Shown piece after piece: positions 41,317 through 50,208 of a stretch of DNA of 56,662 nucleotides. The notes beneath the pieces are model-generated. The model ran no database searches and was not told the DNA's origin. It saw only the letters and a program-made list of their open reading frames with translations. The DNA is taken from assembly GCA_014879675.1 (NCBI GenBank), contig JACSRQ010000134.1, positions 1 through 56,662 of the forward strand, given 5' to 3'. The translations under genes were made by a program, and so were the position numbers. Numbering within the stretch: the stretch's first letter is position 1; every line of letters starts with the position of its first letter. The DNA is from Ignavibacteria bacterium (GTDB taxonomy: Bacteria > Bacteroidota > Ignavibacteria > Tepidaquicellales > OLB5).

Positions 41317-42111
41317 CTACCGGGCAGAAATTTCATCAAAGTATTTCATAACTCTTTCCTCCGCCTCAGTTCTGAAAGTAATATTATCTCCATACAGATC
41401 TAAACGCAGCTTGCGGTAAAGTGAAACAGACGCATTCAATGCGCTAAGAAGCGATTCCCTATCATAAGCAGGGAGAGTTGCCTTCAGCATTTTTATATCT
41501 TCATCAGCAGATATGAACTCAAGCTTTCTTACACCCCTTGGTTTACTGTTAGATTTCATATGCAGTAACGGACCCAGAACAATACTTCGAAGTGAACCGA
41601 AGAAATCAAATGACTCGAAGTACTCACCCCGCCCAATTTTCAATAGTGCATAGTGTATCCAGATCCAAAAACGGTCTTCGATCCACTGGAAATCCGGCCT
41701 GGGAAATTTTGCTTCGGTTGAATCAATGATCTTCCTCAACTCACCGCCCTTATCAAGCAGAATTACAGGTGATTCAACTCTTTTTCCAAACTCTTCAATT
41801 GTCAGGAATTTTATATCAACATGGAGCAAAGGTTCGTCATACAGGCAGATGAGCACCCTTGGATCGCCAATATGCTCACCTGTGAATGCTGAAAGCAACT
41901 TACCAAACCCGGAAGCGTAAGCCTTCATTTTATCTGCATTGCCGGAAATTTTTTCTTTGGTTACAAGTATAAGGTCGAGGTCTGAAAATTCGTCAATTTC
42001 ATTTGCCAGCCATGAGCCGCCAACTGTTAATCCAATGACCGTGCTATCGGCTTCTAAAATCTCTGTAATACGTTTTGCAAATATAGCCGGAATACTCTCG
42101 TTAGAAGTCAT
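41317..42111 (-). CDS. Nucleotidyltransferase-domain protein (Pol beta superfamily)
   Basis: A 264-residue protein with the minimal nucleotidyltransferase signature: G32-S33 in VGGSWLANEIDEFSDLDLIL, D44 and D46 in SDLDLI, and the third carboxylate D100 in LLHVDIKFL. These bind the metal and nucleotide that are transferred. The C-terminal half is helical (about 140-264), as in proteins that adenylylate small molecules, including aminoglycoside nucleotidyltransferases; the substrate is open and I make no resistance call. Its start overlaps the stop of the TPR gene by 11 bases. Last gene of the eleven-gene minus-strand run. Confidence 0.85.
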   Translation of the reverse strand: MTSNESIPAIFAKRITEILEADSTVIGLTVGGSWLANEIDEFSDLDLILVTKEKISGNADKMKAYASGFGKLLSAFTGEHIGDPRVLICLYDEPLLHVDIKFLTIEEFGKRVESPVILLDKGGELRKIIDSTEAKFPRPDFQWIEDRFWIWIHYALLKIGRGEYFESFDFFGSLRSIVLGPLLHMKSNSKPRGVRKLEFISADEDIKMLKATLPAYDRESLLSALNASVSLYRKLRLDLYGDNITFRTEAEERVMKYFDEISAR

Positions 42112-42856
42112 TAATAAGCTTGTTTATCTGGATCTCAACTTCGCTTATTTTACTTTCCAATACTTCAGTGCGTTCAGGCTTTATTTTTAGCAGGTAAGTG
42201 TATGCTTCCATCGCATCAAAGTAATTCCCCTGCTTGGCAAAAATATCTGCGAGAGTTTCAGTTATAATCTTAACCTCAAATTTATTCTTAAGCCTCTTCT
42301 TTTCGTATGAGGGCTTACCGCCATCCTTCTTGAAGAAGTGCGGCGTTTCGAATATCTTCCGGAAATCGGCGTAATCATTTGATTCTTCTATCTCTTTCAG
42401 ATCAAGCCTGTCGCCGGAAAGTTCTTCAATTTCGTATGAAGGGAAAAGATTATAGTTGAAGTCATAATCATTATACACCGGCGCTTTGAACTCAAGCTTA
42501 GGTATAACATCCTCTTCAAGCCTGCGTGAAACTTCGCTTTTGGTGAGATCGGTTGCTATATCCAGATATTTCTGGGCAATTGCCATCTCGGGATTTTCAG
42601 CAAGCAGCTTTTCGAACAGCTTCTTTGCATCAATAAAATACCTATTGCTTAAATATGCCTTGCCCAGCAATAGCTGCGCAGTAGTATAATTCGGATAGAA
42701 CTTCAGCCCGGCCTGAAGCAGGTCAATAGCTTCGGTAATGCTGCCGTTGATTAGATAATAATTTGCCAGCTTAACGAACTCCGGTGTCAGCGGATTGCTC
42801 CTGATCTTATCTTCGAGCTTCTGGATCAGATATTTTATTATGTCTGTATCTACCAC
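42101..42856 (-). CDS. TPR-repeat protein
   Basis: A 251-residue cytoplasmic protein with a GTG start. Tetratricopeptide-like helices at about 20-95 (PEFVKLANYYLINGSITEAI, GLKFYPNYTTAQLLLGKAYL, NRYFIDAKKLFEKLLAENPE) and again at about 205-245 (TLADIFAKQGNYFDAMEAYT, LLKIKPERTEVLESK). Between them lies an acidic, aromatic-rich linker (about 110-195) with NDYDFNYNLFPSYEIEEL. TPRs mediate protein contacts, perhaps in assembly of the neighbouring envelope machinery; partner unknown. It follows the GT2 gene by 38 bases. Confidence 0.82.
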   Translation of the reverse strand: MVDTDIIKYLIQKLEDKIRSNPLTPEFVKLANYYLINGSITEAIDLLQAGLKFYPNYTTAQLLLGKAYLSNRYFIDAKKLFEKLLAENPEMAIAQKYLDIATDLTKSEVSRRLEEDVIPKLEFKAPVYNDYDFNYNLFPSYEIEELSGDRLDLKEIEESNDYADFRKIFETPHFFKKDGGKPSYEKKRLKNKFEVKIITETLADIFAKQGNYFDAMEAYTYLLKIKPERTEVLESKISEVEIQINKLINDF

Positions 42857-42894
42857 TATTTACTTTTTCGTGTTGAGTTTTAAGCCGGTTATAT

Positions 42895-44373
42895 TTAAGC
42901 TGATTGCTCCGAAACCTTTTTATTTGTATCTATTACGTGTTTGATCGAAAGATACGCCACCAATCCGAATCCAAACGTGTACATAAGCTGGAACGGGATG
43001 GCTGATATCTGCAAAGTTACTGCGGAAACTACCACACATGCAAGGCTGTATAACGCAACAAGCAGCTCAAGCACTACCGAAAACTTTACAAATTTCTTAT
43101 GCACATACTTTTTATCCTGCCACTTATCTTTATCGCCTTCAATGCCGTATTTTGGAGTCCTTACAAACTCTGATTTTTTATTTATCAAAGCTTCAAAAAC
43201 TGCCTTAGTATTATTTATCGCAAATCCCATACTTCCCGCCATGAATACAGGGAAAAGCAAAATCCGCGAGCGCCAATCTTCATAAACATCCTTCTGCGAA
43301 TACAGGTAAAACAGGAATGAAGCAATGAATGCCAACACAAATACTGACATGAACACGAAGTAAATGTCATACAGCCCTGTATTTTTGATCAGAACGATCG
43401 GCATATTCAGCAGGCATGCCAGCAAAATGAACGGGAATACTATATTATTGGTAAGGTGGAATGTACACATTATTTTAGTTTTGAAAGGTATCTTTGACTT
43501 CCAGACCCTGAAGAGCATTTTTTTTGCGGTTTCAATTGCACCTTTTGTCCACCGGAACTGCTGCGATTTCAGCGAGTTTATCTCCGAAGGCACTTCGGAA
43601 GGTGTTGTGAAATCTGTAAGATATCTGAACTTCCATCCTTTAAGCTGCGCGCGGTATGAAAGGTCAAGGTCTTCGGTAAGCGTATCCGCTTCCCAGTTTC
43701 CAGCGTCAAAAATGCATTCTTTTCTCCATATACCGCTTGTACCATTAAAATTAATGAAGTAACCGGCTTTATTCCTTACCTGCTGCTCAAGTACAAAATG
43801 ACCATCCAGCGCAAGCGCCTGTATTTGTGTTACAAGTGAATAAGCTCGGTTGAGATGCTCCCAGCGGGTCTGCACCATGCCAATATTAGGATCTTTAAAG
43901 AACGGTATTACGATACTCAGGAAATTCTTTCTTGGAATAAAGTCAGCATCAAAAATCGCGACAAACTCGCCTTTTGCTGTCTTTAAACCTTCCTTCAATG
44001 CGCCTGCTTTATAACCGGTACGGTCTGTGCGGTGAATATGCTGTATATCAAAACCCCGAAGCTTGTACTCTTTTACAATATTATCAACTATTCCAACCGT
44101 CTCGTCTGTAGAGTCATCCAGCACCTGAATTTCAAGCTTATCAATGGGATAGTCAATTTCGCAGGTTGTTTTGATCAGCCTTTCAATAACATACATCTCG
44201 TTGTATATAGGAAGCTGTATAGTTACTAATGGATAATTTTCAATTGTACCTGAAAAATCATCCCTTTTATGCCTGTGTTTAAGGTAGTAGTAGATCATTA
44301 TGAAGCCATGGGAACCGAACGTAAATAATATCAGCAGCGAGCCGATATATGTAAACAGTATTATTTTTTCCAA
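42895..44373 (-). CDS. GT2-family processive glycosyltransferase (cellulose-synthase-like)
   Basis: A 492-residue membrane enzyme. One N-terminal helix (about 4-28) precedes the cytoplasmic GT2 domain: VTIQLPIYNE, LDDSTDE with the first Asp pair at D86/D87, the DxD motif in AIFDADF, the TED motif in TLTEDLDLS, and the QxxRW-like QQFRWTKG. Four or so membrane helices follow (about 310-475). This order matches beta-1,4-glucan/glucomannan or glucosylceramide-type synthases. The product is unknown; a surface polysaccharide or glycolipid fits the neighbouring lptE. TTG start. Located between lptE and the TPR gene in the minus-strand run. Confidence 0.92.
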   Translation of the reverse strand: MEKIILFTYIGSLLILFTFGSHGFIMIYYYLKHRHKRDDFSGTIENYPLVTIQLPIYNEMYVIERLIKTTCEIDYPIDKLEIQVLDDSTDETVGIVDNIVKEYKLRGFDIQHIHRTDRTGYKAGALKEGLKTAKGEFVAIFDADFIPRKNFLSIVIPFFKDPNIGMVQTRWEHLNRAYSLVTQIQALALDGHFVLEQQVRNKAGYFINFNGTSGIWRKECIFDAGNWEADTLTEDLDLSYRAQLKGWKFRYLTDFTTPSEVPSEINSLKSQQFRWTKGAIETAKKMLFRVWKSKIPFKTKIMCTFHLTNNIVFPFILLACLLNMPIVLIKNTGLYDIYFVFMSVFVLAFIASFLFYLYSQKDVYEDWRSRILLFPVFMAGSMGFAINNTKAVFEALINKKSEFVRTPKYGIEGDKDKWQDKKYVHKKFVKFSVVLELLVALYSLACVVVSAVTLQISAIPFQLMYTFGFGLVAYLSIKHVIDTNKKVSEQSA

Positions 44374-44457
44374 TTTATGTTGTTACCTCTTATCAGTATA
44401 TATTATGCTGCATTATGCTAAAAATCTGTATGCACTGTTCTTTCAATGTAGCTATCG

Positions 44458-44985
44458 TTACCAGTTTGATATTACATCAAGCAGTATATCATCGGTGATC
44501 TTATCTTCCGCTGACTTTACCCCTTCATCTCTTTGAGAAAAACCGCCTGTCGAGCTGTCATACTCGCCCCAGTTCGAAAAATCCTTTTTCCAGATACTCT
44601 TCTGTTGTTTCAGGTTCACAAAATCGACCGAAACAACAATCGTAACCTTACGGCGTGAAACCTGTTCATTTCCGGATACAACCAGCGCTTCATCAGTAAC
44701 GGTTTTAACGTAACACTCTACCATTCCATCAGCCTGGGTTTTTTCAGTGTATTCAAGCGTAGCATCATTAATGAACTTGGTTTTGAGCAGTGTGGTCAAT
44801 TCTTCGCCAAGATTAGGCAAACCGAATCCGCTTTCATCCTTTATATTAGGTATGAATAATGTCTTTATTCCTTCAGGCGGAGCTGCGCCGCGGAAACTGT
44901 AATTGCAGGAAAAAAAACTGCCTGCTGAAATAACCAGTGCAAACAGAGCTAATATGGATATCGGTCTTTTAATTAAGTTTACCAT
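44458..44985 (-). CDS. lptE: LPS-assembly lipoprotein LptE
   Basis: A 175-residue outer-membrane lipoprotein that plugs LptD, the outer-membrane gate for lipopolysaccharide. Lipobox FFSC with the acylated Cys near 27, then the LptE pattern: CNYSFRGAAPPEGIKTLFIP ... ESGFGLPNLGEELTTLLKTKF, and VVSVDFVNLKQQKSIWKKDF. The C-terminal helix has KSAEDKITDDILLDVISNW, also typical. It overlaps the stop of the sigma-54 activator gene by 17 bases; the miaB, activator, lptE order is a known synteny in Bacteroidota. Confidence 0.92.
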   Translation of the reverse strand: MVNLIKRPISILALFALVISAGSFFSCNYSFRGAAPPEGIKTLFIPNIKDESGFGLPNLGEELTTLLKTKFINDATLEYTEKTQADGMVECYVKTVTDEALVVSGNEQVSRRKVTIVVSVDFVNLKQQKSIWKKDFSNWGEYDSSTGGFSQRDEGVKSAEDKITDDILLDVISNW

Positions 44986-46096
44986 TTTTCAATCCATATT
45001 GTTTGAACTTCCTGTACAGTGTGCGGTTACTGATCTTCAGCTTATCGGCTATACGGTTTATATTACCGTTATACTTTGAATAATAATAGGTCAGAAGTTC
45101 CTGCTCAAACTCATCAAATGTAATGTTATCAATTTTATCATCGCTCACATAAAAACCGTTTTCAGGGACTTTAGCTCCCTTAGCTTCAAAGTGTACAAGC
45201 TGATTTTTTATATCCATGATATCTTTTTTCAATTCAAACAGCGCGCCGAACAGAAGCTGCCTTTCATCTTCGCGCTTGAATCCGTTAACTGTAGCCGGAA
45301 GCATCGGTTCATCATACCTGGGAACGCTGAGCTGTTTCAGAACATCTCCCAGTTCGATCCGTCTATCTGCATTCAAAGTAATTATGCTCTCTGTAAAATT
45401 TTTAAGCTCGCGTACATTACCGGGCCAATTGTAATTTGAAATATACGCTAATGCTTCATCGGATATACCTTTGTACTCGATATTGTTTCTGCTGCAGAAC
45501 TGCCCCACAAAGCTATCGAATAACAGCTTGATATCACCTTTACGTTCACGCAGCGGCGGAATTACAATATTGATAGATCTTAAGCGGTAATAAAGGTCTT
45601 CACGGAACGAATCAGCCGCTATGAGCTGTTCGAGATTCTTATTAGTCGCGGCAATTATTCTAACATCAACCTTCTCGGTTTTTGTGCCGCCCACTTTCAT
45701 GTATTCGCCGTTTTCGATGACTCTTAGGAACTTAACCTGGGTCTGCATGGGCAGCTCACCGATCTCATCAAGAAAAATAGTTCCGGTATTTGCAGCCTCA
45801 AAATAGCCTTTGCGGCTATCAACTGCACCGGTAAATGAGCCTTTTATGTGACCGAAAAGCTCGCTCTCGATTATTCCTTCGGGAATTGCACCGCAATTAA
45901 CAGTAACAAACGGTCTATTGGCGCGTCTGCTGTTTAAGTGAATCTCATTTGCAACAACTTCTTTTCCTGAGCCGCTTTCCCCCGTAATGAGAACGGTAAT
46001 ATCGGTTGGAGCTACCTGCTTTATAATTTCCCGAAGCTCAACAATGGGCACTGAATTGCCAAGCAGGCTGCTGGTATTTGAAATGTCTTTGTTCAA
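44969..46096 (-). CDS. Sigma-54-dependent transcriptional activator without receiver domain
   Basis: A 375-residue AAA+ activator of sigma-54 promoters. The protein starts almost directly with the AAA+ domain: Walker A GESGSGKE at 39-46, the sigma-54-contact loop GSFTGA at 86-91 (usual form GAFTGA, so Ala to Ser), Walker B TIFLDEIGE, and arginine fingers in FREDLYYRL. The C-terminus has a Fis-type helix-turn-helix (NINRIADKLKISNRTLYRKF). There is no N-terminal receiver, PAS or GAF domain, so its control must come from level or partner proteins. It overlaps lptE, suggesting envelope-related control. Its targets are unknown. TTG start. Confidence 0.92.
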   Translation of the reverse strand: MNKDISNTSSLLGNSVPIVELREIIKQVAPTDITVLITGESGSGKEVVANEIHLNSRRANRPFVTVNCGAIPEGIIESELFGHIKGSFTGAVDSRKGYFEAANTGTIFLDEIGELPMQTQVKFLRVIENGEYMKVGGTKTEKVDVRIIAATNKNLEQLIAADSFREDLYYRLRSINIVIPPLRERKGDIKLLFDSFVGQFCSRNNIEYKGISDEALAYISNYNWPGNVRELKNFTESIITLNADRRIELGDVLKQLSVPRYDEPMLPATVNGFKREDERQLLFGALFELKKDIMDIKNQLVHFEAKGAKVPENGFYVSDDKIDNITFDEFEQELLTYYYSKYNGNINRIADKLKISNRTLYRKFKQYGLKNGKLN

Positions 46097-46141
46097 CTCT
46101 TTATATAGCTCTTCTTATCCCCTGAAGATGCTTGCGGGTTT

Positions 46142-47527
46142 TTAATTTACAGGAATCGCTTCCCCGAACAGTGTCGCGGAATTAGCCTTTGTAACCTTTA
46201 CCATAACTCTATCACCGGGTTTCGCTCCGTTTACCGGAATGATCACCGTTTTATTGCCGTCAGTTCTGCCAAACAGCATCTTATCCGATTTTTTACTGAT
46301 ACCTTCAATAATTACTTCGTATTCCCTGCCAACCGTTTGCCTGTTTTTTTCTTCGGAAATATCACGCTGCAATTCGACAATTTCCATAAGGCGGCGGGTC
46401 TTGGTTTCTTCATCAACGTCATCTTCCATCTGCCATGCTTTGGTCTTTTCGCGGGGAGAATACTTAAACATATACGCGCCGTCATACTTAACTTCACGCA
46501 TGATATCAAGCGTCATTTTATGATCTTCTTCGGTCTCTGTACAGAAACCCGAAATGATATCAGTTGAAAGTGAAACATCGGGCAGAATACTCTTAATGCT
46601 CTGCATTATGCTCATGTAGTGCTCAACGGTATAGCTGCGTTTCATCAGCTCAAGCACCCGGTCGCTTCCGGATTGCACTGGCAGATGAATATACTTGCAC
46701 AAATTATCGTGCTTTGCTATAGTTTCAATGAGCTTCAATGAAAGATCCTGCGGGTGTGAAGTTGTGAATCTGATCCTCAGCCCCGGCGCCGCTATTGCGC
46801 ATGAGGCCAGCAGATCGGAGAAATCATGACTCTCGCTGCGGTATGAATTTACATTCTGACCCAGCAGAGTTACATCACGGAAACCTTCCTGCTCAAGCTT
46901 AACGATCTCATTCACAACGCCTTCAAGCGGCCTGCTGCGCTCCCTGCCGCGGGTATAAGGTACCACGCAGAAGCTGCAGAACTTATCGCAGCCGCGCATG
47001 ATCGAAAGCCATGCGCTTATGCCTTCCTTTCGGATAGGCAGTATGTCATCATACGTTTCAACCCGTGAGAGCTTTACTGCAATACCTTTTTCGCCGGTAT
47101 CTATAAGATTATCAATCAGCGAGGGCAGCTTCCGGTACTCATCGGGACCCAAAACAAGATCAACTACACCCTTTTTGGTGATAAGATCTCTTTTTAGCCT
47201 TTCAGCCATGCAGCCAATGATACCTACAACAAGCTTAGGATTTTTTTTCTTATACTTTTTGATCTCGGTTAGCCTTTGCAATACTCTTGCCTCGGCCATT
47301 TCACGGATGCTGCAGGTGTTAATTAATATTATGGCAGAGTCATCGATATTTTCTGTAATATCATATCCGTTCTTGCCCATTATGCCGTTAACGATTTCGG
47401 TATCGGCAAAATTCATCTGGCAGCCGTAAGTTTCCACGTACAGTTTCCTGCCGGTTTCTGCTTCCGCAGCCGGTTCGCCTGTGAGGCTTTCCATGGGTAT
47501 GTATTTTTCTAAAACTCTTTCGTCCAA
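46142..47527 (-). CDS. miaB: tRNA-2-methylthio-N6-dimethylallyladenosine synthase
   Basis: A 461-residue radical-SAM methylthiotransferase that adds the 2-methylthio group to i6A37 of tRNAs. The N-terminal UPF0004 cluster cysteines are in YVETYGCQMNFADTE, INTCSIREMAEARV and IIGCMAER; the radical-SAM cluster is CDKFCSFCVVPYTRG in the fixed GRERSRP context; a TRAM domain ends the protein (YEVIIEGISKKSDKMLFGRT ... KVTKANSATLFGEAI). Start is TTG at 47527, or the ATG at 47494 eleven codons later; the second keeps all domains. First of the miaB-activator-lptE trio. Confidence 0.96.
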   Translation of the reverse strand: MDERVLEKYIPMESLTGEPAAEAETGRKLYVETYGCQMNFADTEIVNGIMGKNGYDITENIDDSAIILINTCSIREMAEARVLQRLTEIKKYKKKNPKLVVGIIGCMAERLKRDLITKKGVVDLVLGPDEYRKLPSLIDNLIDTGEKGIAVKLSRVETYDDILPIRKEGISAWLSIMRGCDKFCSFCVVPYTRGRERSRPLEGVVNEIVKLEQEGFRDVTLLGQNVNSYRSESHDFSDLLASCAIAAPGLRIRFTTSHPQDLSLKLIETIAKHDNLCKYIHLPVQSGSDRVLELMKRSYTVEHYMSIMQSIKSILPDVSLSTDIISGFCTETEEDHKMTLDIMREVKYDGAYMFKYSPREKTKAWQMEDDVDEETKTRRLMEIVELQRDISEEKNRQTVGREYEVIIEGISKKSDKMLFGRTDGNKTVIIPVNGAKPGDRVMVKVTKANSATLFGEAIPVN

Positions 47528-47564
47528 ATTATTTGCTGCTCACAATAGCACTTAACATTACAGG

Positions 47565-48047
47565 TTATTTTATTCCGTAGATCTTTAGATCACGTGCGCG
47601 GGTGTACTTGAATTCATTCACGCCGCATACCTGGGGATTCAGATACAGCCTTAACTCAAGCCATAATGTATCTGAATTAAACGCAGACTCAAATGAGTGC
47701 GGCATATTTACATTTTCGTTCGAGGCTGAATAAAGCACATCATTGGTTGATGAATGGGAATTGCTTAGTATTGAGATGGTAGAGTGATCGCTGGTTGAGA
47801 AGCCGTCAAACTCTACACGAAGCTTGCTGTATGCAGAAAGATCAAAAGTATCCTGTAAGAAGTGCCGGAGCGTGTATGCATAACAACCCGTAACAACAGC
47901 ACTATCTACAATGCCCTGATCTTCGTACAGCAGGTCTTCCTGCTGCTGGATGGCTACCAGGCTATCTTCGCCGCATGAATAAAGAGACAACGAACCAAGC
48001 AAAACAAATACCCACAAAAGATACTTAGTATTATTTAAGTTAAGCAT
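47565..48047 (-). CDS. Small lipoprotein of unknown function
   Basis: A 160-residue protein with a lipoprotein signal (MLNLNNTKYLLWVFVLLGS..., lipobox LYSC, Cys25). The mature part reads as beta strands with two further cysteines (TGCYAY near 55 and PQVCGV near 140). It resembles no family I know. It overlaps the dxs stop by eight bases and precedes miaB by 37 bases, so it is transcribed with dxs and miaB. Possibly an outer-membrane lipoprotein; function unknown. Confidence 0.78.
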   Translation of the reverse strand: MLNLNNTKYLLWVFVLLGSLSLYSCGEDSLVAIQQQEDLLYEDQGIVDSAVVTGCYAYTLRHFLQDTFDLSAYSKLRVEFDGFSTSDHSTISILSNSHSSTNDVLYSASNENVNMPHSFESAFNSDTLWLELRLYLNPQVCGVNEFKYTRARDLKIYGIK

Positions 48048-49947
48048 TGACCTTATCCCTGGAATAAAGGAAATCTCTCATTATCTCTGATACACCTTTC
48101 GGATCCATCTTCAGATCCCTGAACAGCTCATCCGGTGTTCCATGTTCTACAAACTTATCTGGCAAACCGTGCATGATGAGGTCAATATCCTTGATCCTGT
48201 TCTGGTTCATGAATTCGAGTATTGCTGAGCCGAAGCCGCCGGTAATAACATTATCTTCAAGTGTAATTACTTTTTTGTGTCTGCTAAAAACATCCTTCAG
48301 CAATTCGCCATCGAGCGGCTTAACAAAACGTGCATTTATGACTTCTATATCAAGCTTCTCATCTGCAAGGATTGCACGAGCTTTCATTGCAATATCAACC
48401 ATGTTTCCGATGGCAATAATCGCAGCATCAGTTCCTTTTGCCACTATTTCACCTTTGCCTATTGGAATCTGACTGAAAGGCTTAATCTCAACACCAAGCG
48501 CATTGCCGCGGGGGTATCTCATTGCAATGGGTCCTTTTTTGTACAATGTGGCGGTATATAACATATCGCGAAGCTCCTGCTCATCTTTTGGAGCCATTAA
48601 AACTGTGTTCTGTATGCAGCGGAAGTAGCTCAAATCAAGCGAGCCGTGATGCGTTGGACCATCAGCGCCGACAATTCCTGCCCTATCCATAACAAATACA
48701 ACAGGCAGCTTCTGTGTTGCGCAATCATGTATTATCTGGTCAAATGCACGTTGCAAAAATGAAGAGTAAATTGCGCATACCGGGGTGAATCCTTCGGTAG
48801 CCATACCTGCGGCAAATGTTACCGCATGCTGCTCTGCAATTCCAACATCGAAGTATTTTTCAGGCATCGCCTTCTGAAGTATATCAAGCCCGGTACCATC
48901 GGGCATAGCCGCTGTTATACCAACAACTTTTTCATTTTCTTTGCATATCTCAACAAGAGCATCGCCGAAAATCTTTGTGTATGCGGGTGAGCCACCGGAT
49001 TTTTTAAATGCTTCGCCGGTTACTTTATCCCACGGCGTTGAAGCATGGAATTTCTGGTAATGATTCTTAGCAGGCTTGTAGCCGTGGCCTTTTTCGGTAA
49101 CAACGTGAACAAGTATTGGTCCGCTGAAATCTTTTATCTCTTCAAATATCTTAACTACATTAACAATATTATGTCCGTTGATGGGGCCAAAGTATCTGAA
49201 GCCAAGAGCTTCAAATAACATTCCGGGGGTTACAACACCTTTTATACCGCCTTCTACTTTAGAGGCAAAATTACGCAGCCTGTCACCGATCTTTTTATCA
49301 AGCTTTCCGGTTGCATCCCAAACATAATTCCTGAACTTATTGTATGACGGATTTGACAGGAACTCGTTGAAATAATTATGAAGCGACCATACGTTCGGTG
49401 CAATTGACATCTTGTTATCATTTAGAACAACGATAATATCTTTCTTAAGCAGGCCGATATTATTCATAGCTTCATAAGCCATACCACCTGTCATAGAGCC
49501 ATCGCCGATAATGCCAACAACCTTGAACTTCTTTTTGAGGAAATCTCTTCCCGCAGCAACACCAAGCGCTGCCGAGAGTGACGTGCTTGCATGGCCTGCG
49601 CCAAATACATCATACTCGCTCTCGCTGCGTTTAAGGAAGCCGCTTATGCCGCCGTACTGGCGTATGGTTTTAAGCTGTTCTTTTCTGCCGGTGAGAATTT
49701 TGTGAATATATCCCTGGTGGCCAACATCCCATATAAGCTTGTCATAGGGAGTATTAAAAACGTAATGTAAGGCAACAGTAAGCTCTGCCACACCAAGCGA
49801 GGCACCCAAATGGCCGCCAATTTTTGAAATGGTGTCAACAAGGTATTCCCTTATTTCATCTACAAGCACTTTCAGCTCGGTCAGGTTCAGCTTTTTAAGA
49901 TCTGCGGGTGAGTTTACTGTATCCAGGTATTTATATTCGGTTTCCAA
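48040..49947 (-). CDS. dxs: 1-deoxy-D-xylulose-5-phosphate synthase
   Basis: Joins pyruvate and glyceraldehyde 3-phosphate, using thiamine diphosphate, in the first step of the non-mevalonate isoprenoid pathway and of thiamine/pyridoxal synthesis. The 635-residue length is normal. Marks: HLGASLGVAELTVALHYVF, WDVGHQGYIHKILTGR, GDGSMTGGMAYEAMNN with the downstream LNDNKMSIAPN (TPP motif), GIAEQHAVTFAAGMA, and DRAGIVGADGPTHHGSLD. TTG start; the next Met is too far in. It supplies isoprenoids used by, for example, the dimethylallyl step that precedes MiaB, though that link is indirect. It follows xseB by 18 bases. Confidence 0.97.
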   Translation of the reverse strand: METEYKYLDTVNSPADLKKLNLTELKVLVDEIREYLVDTISKIGGHLGASLGVAELTVALHYVFNTPYDKLIWDVGHQGYIHKILTGRKEQLKTIRQYGGISGFLKRSESEYDVFGAGHASTSLSAALGVAAGRDFLKKKFKVVGIIGDGSMTGGMAYEAMNNIGLLKKDIIVVLNDNKMSIAPNVWSLHNYFNEFLSNPSYNKFRNYVWDATGKLDKKIGDRLRNFASKVEGGIKGVVTPGMLFEALGFRYFGPINGHNIVNVVKIFEEIKDFSGPILVHVVTEKGHGYKPAKNHYQKFHASTPWDKVTGEAFKKSGGSPAYTKIFGDALVEICKENEKVVGITAAMPDGTGLDILQKAMPEKYFDVGIAEQHAVTFAAGMATEGFTPVCAIYSSFLQRAFDQIIHDCATQKLPVVFVMDRAGIVGADGPTHHGSLDLSYFRCIQNTVLMAPKDEQELRDMLYTATLYKKGPIAMRYPRGNALGVEIKPFSQIPIGKGEIVAKGTDAAIIAIGNMVDIAMKARAILADEKLDIEVINARFVKPLDGELLKDVFSRHKKVITLEDNVITGGFGSAILEFMNQNRIKDIDLIMHGLPDKFVEHGTPDELFRDLKMDPKGVSEIMRDFLYSRDKVNA

Positions 49948-49965
49948 AGTATTTTTTATTATTTT

Positions 49966-50208
49966 CTATTTATGTTCTTTTAACTCAATATCGCCTTTAG
50001 AGTTCCTGCTTATTTCTTTTATACGTAACTCGGCGTTATTAAGCTTATCGTAGCAATAACGGGTGAGAGCAAGTCCCTCCTCGTAGAGCTTTATTGTTTC
50101 TTCAAGCGAACAGTCATCACTCTCGAGTTTCTCCAGTATGCCTTCAAGCCTGCTGTATGAATCTTCGAATGTACTTTCCTGCTTTGCTTTTTTTGAACCT
50201 GATGCCAT
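49966..50208 (-). CDS. xseB: Exonuclease VII small subunit
   Basis: An 80-residue helical protein with the XseB signature: FEDSYSRLEGILEKLESDDC, SLEETIKLYEEGLALTRYCY and DKLNNAELRIKEI. It binds the XseA subunit to form the single-strand-DNA exonuclease that trims DNA ends. The start lies directly against the stop of xseA. Confidence 0.94.
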   Translation of the reverse strand: MASGSKKAKQESTFEDSYSRLEGILEKLESDDCSLEETIKLYEEGLALTRYCYDKLNNAELRIKEISRNSKGDIELKEHK

